DNA of 64,000 nucleotides, from assembly GCF_000315425.1 (NCBI RefSeq), contig NZ_JH992922.1, forward strand, positions 1,984,976-2,048,975. Direction: 5' to 3'. A program made the translations under genes and the position numbers. The notes under the pieces are model-generated. The model was not told the origin of the DNA. It ran no database searches and was given only the letters and a program-made list of their open reading frames with translations. The stretch comes from Massilia timonae CCUG 45783 (GTDB lineage: Bacteria; Pseudomonadota; Gammaproteobacteria; Burkholderiales; Burkholderiaceae_D). Positions 59,569 to 64,000 of this stretch are shown here, piece by piece (position 1 is the first letter of the stretch; each line of letters begins with the position of its first letter).

Positions 59569-60096
59569 GTGAGAGATATTGAAATCCGTCCCGCCGTGGA
59601 AGCCGACTTCGAGGCGATCTGGACCATTTTTTGCGCCCACCTGATGGCCGGTGAAAGCTATGTCTTCACCACCGCGACCTCGCGCGAGGCCGGCCATCAC
59701 TACTGGCTGGGCCAGGGCGTGCACAGCTTCGTCGCCGTGAGCGCGGCGGGGCGCGTGCTGGGCATGTACCGGCTGGTGCCGAACCAGGTCGGGCGCGGCC
59801 ACCACGTGGCCAACGCCTCCTACATGGTCAGCCCGTCGGCGCAGGGCGCGGGCATCGGCCGCCTGATGGGCGAACACAGCCTGATTGAAGCGCGCAGCCA
59901 GGGCTTCCTGGCGATGCAGTTCAACCATGTGGTCAGCACCAATGCCGCCGCCATCGGGCTGTGGAAGAAACTGGGCTTTTCCATCGTGGGCACGCTGCCC
60001 AAGGCCTTCCGCCACAAGCGCCTGGGCTATGTCGACGCCTACGTGATGTACCAGCTGCTGCAAGACCCCGACCACTGGCCGACCGCGGACGAGTAG
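59569..60096 (+). CDS. GNAT-family N-acetyltransferase
   Basis: 175 residues. Acetyl-CoA binding motif A is in VSPSAQGAGIGRLMGEHSL (Q-x-x-G-x-G), followed by a beta strand FLAMQFNHVVSTN and motif B AIGLWKKLGFSIVGTLPKAF. The C-terminus RLGYVDAYVMYQLL is common in a proteobacterial GNAT group. A GTG at 59569 is the only plausible start. Substrate unknown; it precedes a second, unrelated GNAT gene by 34 bp. Confidence 0.83.
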   Translation: MRDIEIRPAVEADFEAIWTIFCAHLMAGESYVFTTATSREAGHHYWLGQGVHSFVAVSAAGRVLGMYRLVPNQVGRGHHVANASYMVSPSAQGAGIGRLMGEHSLIEARSQGFLAMQFNHVVSTNAAAIGLWKKLGFSIVGTLPKAFRHKRLGYVDAYVMYQLLQDPDHWPTADE

Positions 60097-60130
60097 CAAA
60101 AAGTCAATCACCAGGCGTATGATCTCGGCC

Positions 60131-60646
60131 ATGACCGAGATTCTCACCACCGACCGCCTGCGCCTGCGCCTCGTCACCCATGACGACGCCCCGTTCTACC
60201 TGGCGCTGGCGAACGACCCCGCCTTCATCGAGCATATCGGCGACCGCAAGCTGCGCACCGTCGACGCCGCGCGCCGCGGCCTGGACGAAGGACCGATCGC
60301 GATGCAGGCGAAATACGGCCATTCGCTGTACCTGGTCGAGCGGCTGGCGGACGGCGCGCCGCTCGGCCTGTGCGGCCTGGTCAAGCGCGACACCCTGGAA
60401 CACGTCGACATCGGCTATGCCTTCCTGCCGGAGCACCGTGGATGCGGCTACGCCTTCGAGGCGGGACAGGCGGTGGTGGGCCTGGCGGCGCGGCTGGGCA
60501 TCCGGCGTCTGGCGGCGATCGTCGCCCCCGGCAATGCCGCCTCGATCGCGCTGCTGCAGCGCCTGGGCCTGCGCCTCGATCGCCGCGCCAGCCTGGCCCC
60601 CGGCCAGCCGCAGGTGGACGTCTACCTGGCCGATCTGGATGGTTGA
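60131..60646 (+). CDS. GNAT-family N-acetyltransferase (RimJ/RimL type)
   Basis: 171 residues. N-terminal TDRLRLRLVTHDDAPFYLALANDPAFIEHIGDR split: the RLRLR and D-x-x-F blocks are typical of RimJ/RimL-like enzymes; then DIGYAFLPEHRGCGYAFEAG carries the acetyl-CoA loop, and NAASIALLQRLGLRLD the last motif. ATG 60131 begins the usual MTEIL-T-RLRL pattern; an ATG at 60119 is also in frame. Such enzymes acetylate protein N-termini or small amines; target unknown. Confidence 0.82.
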   Translation: MTEILTTDRLRLRLVTHDDAPFYLALANDPAFIEHIGDRKLRTVDAARRGLDEGPIAMQAKYGHSLYLVERLADGAPLGLCGLVKRDTLEHVDIGYAFLPEHRGCGYAFEAGQAVVGLAARLGIRRLAAIVAPGNAASIALLQRLGLRLDRRASLAPGQPQVDVYLADLDG

Positions 60647-60721
60647 GTAGCGCACCTTGCGCGGATATCGACAGTGATACGATGGCGCATCCACGACGCC
60701 CACCTTAGCGAAACGACCCCG

Positions 60722-61708
60722 ATGCCATCCACCGCGCTGCCGCCAGAGGCCCATTTCTACATCGTCCTGAATGCGGGTTCCGGGCATTCCGAGACCGAGG
60801 AGCGCATCTCGACGATCCGCGAGGTCATGGACAAGTCGGGCCGCGTCTGCCACCTGGAAGTGGTGGGCAATCCCGAACGGCTCGAAGACATCGCGCGCGA
60901 GATGGCCGGCAAGGCGCTCGCCAGCGGCGGCGTGCTGGTCGCGGCCGGCGGCGACGGCACCATCAACACGGTCGCGCACCAGGCGGTGCTGGCCGGCTGC
61001 CTGTTCGGCGTGCTGCCGCAAGGCACCTTCAATTACTTCGGCCGCACCCACGGCATCCCGGAAGACCTGGCCGAGGCGGTATACGCGATGCTGCGCGCCG
61101 AAGTAAGACCCGTGCAGATCGGCATGCTCAACAACAAGATCTTCCTGGTCAATGCCAGTGTGGGCTTGTATCCGGCGCTGCTCGAAGAGCGCGAGCACGA
61201 CAAGCGCGAATATGGCCGCAGCCGCCTCGTGGCCTTCTTGTCGGCGATCAAGATGGCGCTGCGGCCGCACCGCCACTTGCGCATCACGCTCGAACTCGAC
61301 GGCAAGGAAAAACGCTTGCGCACCACGACCTTGTTCGTGGGTAATAATCGACTGCAGATGGAGCAGGTCGGGATGGAAGACCTGACCGAGGCGGTGCAAG
61401 AGGGTCAATTGGTGGCGCTGGCGCCCAAACCGATGGGCAAGCTCGGGCTGCTGGGCCTCTTGATCCGCGGCGCTTTCGGCAAGCTCGGCGCGGGCGACGA
61501 TGTCGTCGCCTTCGCGTTCAAGAGCATGACGGTGCGCACGCCGTCGTTCTATGGACGCAAGCGCCTGAAGGTGGCGGCCGACGGCGAGGTGAGCAAGATG
61601 GCGACGCCGTTCGAGTTCAGGGTGCTCGAAGGGCGGCTCAAGCTGCTGGTGTCTTCGAGCGGACGAGGCAAGCCACGTCCGGTCGAGGGCACGTTCGAGA
61701 CCGCGTGA
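60722..61708 (+). CDS. YegS/DagK-family lipid kinase
   Basis: 328 residues of the diacylglycerol/sphingosine kinase catalytic family. ATP-binding block GGDGTINTVAH near residue 86 after a Rossmann-like start (YIVLNAGSGH), LPQGTFNYFGRTHGIP, then the C-terminal beta-sandwich with FVGNNRLQMEQVGME and VAADGEVSKMATPFEF. It probably phosphorylates diacylglycerol or a related lipid and is unrelated in fold to DgkA in the same window. ATG 60722 fits; an upstream in-frame ATG adds an unlikely leader. Confidence 0.84.
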   Translation: MPSTALPPEAHFYIVLNAGSGHSETEERISTIREVMDKSGRVCHLEVVGNPERLEDIAREMAGKALASGGVLVAAGGDGTINTVAHQAVLAGCLFGVLPQGTFNYFGRTHGIPEDLAEAVYAMLRAEVRPVQIGMLNNKIFLVNASVGLYPALLEEREHDKREYGRSRLVAFLSAIKMALRPHRHLRITLELDGKEKRLRTTTLFVGNNRLQMEQVGMEDLTEAVQEGQLVALAPKPMGKLGLLGLLIRGAFGKLGAGDDVVAFAFKSMTVRTPSFYGRKRLKVAADGEVSKMATPFEFRVLEGRLKLLVSSSGRGKPRPVEGTFETA

Positions 61709-61711
61709 CGC

Positions 61712-64000
61712 TTATTTCACCCGCAACAATCGCACGCCGTAGATATCGAACCGGTTCGACGGCTCGGCGCCGCCGGCGCCGGTGAAGCTGCGGTTACTGT
61801 CGAGATAACTCATATTGTAGAAGTCCGTCATCTCCAGATGGTAGCTGCCCGCCTCGATGCGCGCCGCCAGCGGCGTCGAGTACACGCTCGGCGTGTCCTT
61901 CTGCAGCAGCGGCGCATGCGGCAGCTGGATCACGCCCTGGGCCACGACGCGGCCACTGCCATCCTTCAGCGCCAGCCATTTCACGCCGCCGCTGATGCCC
62001 AGGTTCACCTGGTTGGCGCCGTTGTGGTAACGCACCTGGAGCCGATAGTCGCCTGGCTGCTCGATGCGGATGCCGTCGACGGCGAAGCGGTCGCCCGGCT
62101 TGCCCCAGTCCTTGAGGTGCGGCTGGGCGAAGCGCGCATCGGGCGCCGTCACCTTCAGGTTCGAGGCGATGCGTGCGTCGGTCACGGGAATCTCGATGCC
62201 CGCGTCGACGCAGCGCGGCTGGCTGTGGTGGCTGACGTTGCCGCTGTCGGTGTACACGGCCTCGACCGCATAGCAGGCGGTGGCGCTGGCCTTGCCATCG
62301 GTCCAGGCCCCGGCCGGCAGCCTGTCGGCCACCAGCTTGCCATCGCGGTAGACGCGGTAGCGCACGGCGGCGGCATTGCCGTTGGCGCCGATCCGCAAGG
62401 TGACCGGACCGGAGGCCGCGCGCGCCAGGCCGTCGATGGTCGGCTCGCGCGGGCCGAAGACGGCGCTGGCTTCTTCATGGGGATTGGCGTTGACGCGGCG
62501 GATGTCCTGCTGGCCGGCCACCAGCTTGCCGAGCGTGATCTCGATGCGGTTGCTGTCGGCCAGGTCGGCCAGGCGGATGCTGCCGGCGACCCCCTTGCCG
62601 TTCAGGACGATGCGCTCGACGGCGTAATAGCCGTCTTTCTCGCTCGCGGCAGGCAGTTGCAGGCGCACGTCGATGCGCTTGCCGTGCAGGCGCAGGTCGT
62701 GCAGCGCGATCTCGTTGGTGGCGCCGAAGGTTTCGCGGCGCAGTTTCGACGTGACGAAGGGCCGCAGCGCGATGCCGTCGTCCAGCGTCTCCACGCCGAA
62801 CACATTCTTGACCACCATGCCGAGATAGCCGCCGACCGACCACAGCTGGCGGCGCGAGTTGATCACCGGGCCGCTCAAGGCCGGATTGTGTTCGTCGAGC
62901 AGCAGCGGCTGGCCGGACAGCCACTCGAGGTTTTCCATATTCGACAGGTTCACCGCCGCGCCGCGCATCAGACCGGCGTAGGCCACGTCGGCCACGGCCG
63001 TATTCCTGCCCTGGGCCGCCGCACGCAGGCCATAGGCGGTCACGAACGGCCAGCTCGAACGGTTGTGGTAGATCGGCGCGCCGATCTGCTGCGGCCAGAT
63101 CATCGGGGCGCCCAGCGGGCCGTGCGGATAGCGCGCCAGGATCGAGCGTGCCTGGCTGTCGTCGGCCACGCCGCTGACGATGGCCAGCGCCTGGCCCAGC
63201 CAGTCGAACTTGTGCAGCGGCGCGTCGTCCAGGTGGCCGGCGGTGAGGCTGCTGTACATGCCCTCGTCCTTCAGCCACAGGCGGTCGTTGATCGCGCTTT
63301 TCAGCGCTTGCGCCCAGCGCGCGTAGCGCTGCGCCTTGTCGTCATCCTGGTGCTCGCGCGCCAGCTTCGCGGCCAGGTTCAGCGCCTGGTACATCACGAC
63401 GTTGGTCGACAGCGCCTTCGAACTCGCCATCGAGGCCAGGTCGCCCGGGATCCAGGCCGCATACGTCTGGTCGCGCCAGTCGAGGAAGGATTCCTCGCCC
63501 GTGTACAGGCCGGACACCGGATCGAAGGCCGCCACGCGGTCGATCTCGATCGTGTTCGACAGCGCTTTCAGGGCGCGCGCCGCGAATTGCGCACGCTCGG
63601 ACGAGGGCAGGGTGCGCAGCGTTTCCTCGGCCGCCAGGGCCCAGGTGAGGCGGTCGGTGCTGACCGGCCAGCTGCCGCCGCTGCCGGTGTCCTGCACGAT
63701 CTGCAGGCCGTCCGGCGTGCCCGGGATCTGCGCCGCGGCGGTGATGTCCGGGCGCCAGCCCGAGAGCTTGAAATCGAGCGAATTGCGCACCCGCTGCGGG
63801 TCGAGCAGGGCCAGGCCCAGGTCGGCCGCATACGACAGGTCGCGGGTCCAGACGTAGGCCCATTTTTCTCCGGTGGCGAAGCAGTCGCAGTCGATCGCGT
63901 TGCCGCCGTTGTAGTTGCCGTCCTTGATCTGGCTGACCGAGTTCTGGCGCATCTCGCGGCCGGCCAGCGCGAACAGGGCGTCGAAGGCCAGGTTGCCGCT
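61712..64000 (-). CDS. Six-hairpin glycosidase-like protein, C-terminal part (cut by right edge)
   Basis: Open to the window edge, at least 762 residues; the true start is beyond 64000, since the frame continues with AFDALFALAGRE before the Met at 63952. KWAYVWTRDLSYAADLGLALLDP, WRDQTYAAWIPGDLASMASS, IWPQQIGAPIYHNRSSWPFVTAYGL and SVGGYLGMVVKNVFGVE match (alpha/alpha)6-barrel glycosidases of the glucoamylase/debranching-like kind. The C-terminal third is beta-rich, with Ig/carbohydrate-binding-like segments. Substrate unknown; glycan or polysaccharide breakdown is likely. Its stop is 3 bp from that of the converging lipid kinase gene. Confidence 0.75.
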   Translation of the reverse strand, partial: SGNLAFDALFALAGREMRQNSVSQIKDGNYNGGNAIDCDCFATGEKWAYVWTRDLSYAADLGLALLDPQRVRNSLDFKLSGWRPDITAAAQIPGTPDGLQIVQDTGSGGSWPVSTDRLTWALAAEETLRTLPSSERAQFAARALKALSNTIEIDRVAAFDPVSGLYTGEESFLDWRDQTYAAWIPGDLASMASSKALSTNVVMYQALNLAAKLAREHQDDDKAQRYARWAQALKSAINDRLWLKDEGMYSSLTAGHLDDAPLHKFDWLGQALAIVSGVADDSQARSILARYPHGPLGAPMIWPQQIGAPIYHNRSSWPFVTAYGLRAAAQGRNTAVADVAYAGLMRGAAVNLSNMENLEWLSGQPLLLDEHNPALSGPVINSRRQLWSVGGYLGMVVKNVFGVETLDDGIALRPFVTSKLRRETFGATNEIALHDLRLHGKRIDVRLQLPAASEKDGYYAVERIVLNGKGVAGSIRLADLADSNRIEITLGKLVAGQQDIRRVNANPHEEASAVFGPREPTIDGLARAASGPVTLRIGANGNAAAVRYRVYRDGKLVADRLPAGAWTDGKASATACYAVEAVYTDSGNVSHHSQPRCVDAGIEIPVTDARIASNLKVTAPDARFAQPHLKDWGKPGDRFAVDGIRIEQPGDYRLQVRYHNGANQVNLGISGGVKWLALKDGSGRVVAQGVIQLPHAPLLQKDTPSVYSTPLAARIEAGSYHLEMTDFYNMSYLDSNRSFTGAGGAEPSNRFDIYGVRLLRVK

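Overview
The window is GC-rich, almost fully coding and single-copy in character. Gene content points to a betaproteobacterium of the Oxalobacteraceae, probably near Massilia/Telluria: a phasin, TonB receptors, OmpR-type two-component pairs, MipA/OmpV, a DUF2243 protein, an MdlAB transporter and an M1 peptidase/DUF6702 cluster. This placement is inferred from the kinds of genes present; no rRNA or tRNA lies in the window.

Layout. 1-560: tail of an IS4-family transposase and three copies of a 17-bp repeat. 0.55-9.1 kb: a two-component pair divergent from a Fur-box-controlled siderophore uptake operon (TonB receptor, binding protein, two permeases, ATPase), then a half-size EamA protein. 9.1-13.3 kb: a PhoD-like phosphatase, a JmjC/cupin-like protein and a serine-rich YqjD-like membrane protein. 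13.4-20.3 kb: an envelope-remodelling operon (sulfatase-type transferase, PmrAB-like pair, EptA, PAP2 phosphatase, DgkA) with matching three-hexamer direct repeats before its first gene and before eptA. 20.3-24.6 kb: RND pump and adaptor. 24.86-24.93 kb: a candidate 70-nt small RNA with its own promoter, two hairpins, a terminator and CUCC anti-Shine-Dalgarno motifs. 24.9-33.1 kb: two tandem M1 peptidases, a DUF6702 protein, a TonB receptor and a 2-oxoglutarate oxygenase. 33.2-37.0 kb: serine hydrolase, GAF histidine kinase and M29-like aminopeptidase.

37.25-45.1 kb is the most unusual region. Five tightly packed co-directional genes encode a zinc-ribbon protein, a membrane-anchored von Willebrand A-like protein with a degenerate metal site, a three-helix membrane protein, a 1222-residue tubulin/FtsZ-superfamily protein ending in a GYF-like domain and acidic tail, and a second zinc-ribbon protein with a proline-rich linker and one membrane helix. 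It looks like a membrane-attached cytoskeletal apparatus. A small lipoprotein follows.

45.5-64 kb: a two-component pair with MipA/OmpV, a fumarylacetoacetase-family gene broken at a run of eight G, a small outer-membrane barrel, a TPR-GGDEF diguanylate cyclase, DUF2243, MdlAB, phasin, cytosine deaminase, two GNAT acetyltransferases, a YegS-like lipid kinase and a six-hairpin glycosidase cut by the right edge.

The strongest leads are the tubulin-like operon, the small RNA, the repeated regulator box of the lipid operon and the G8 frameshift. All functions are read from sequence motifs and context only.
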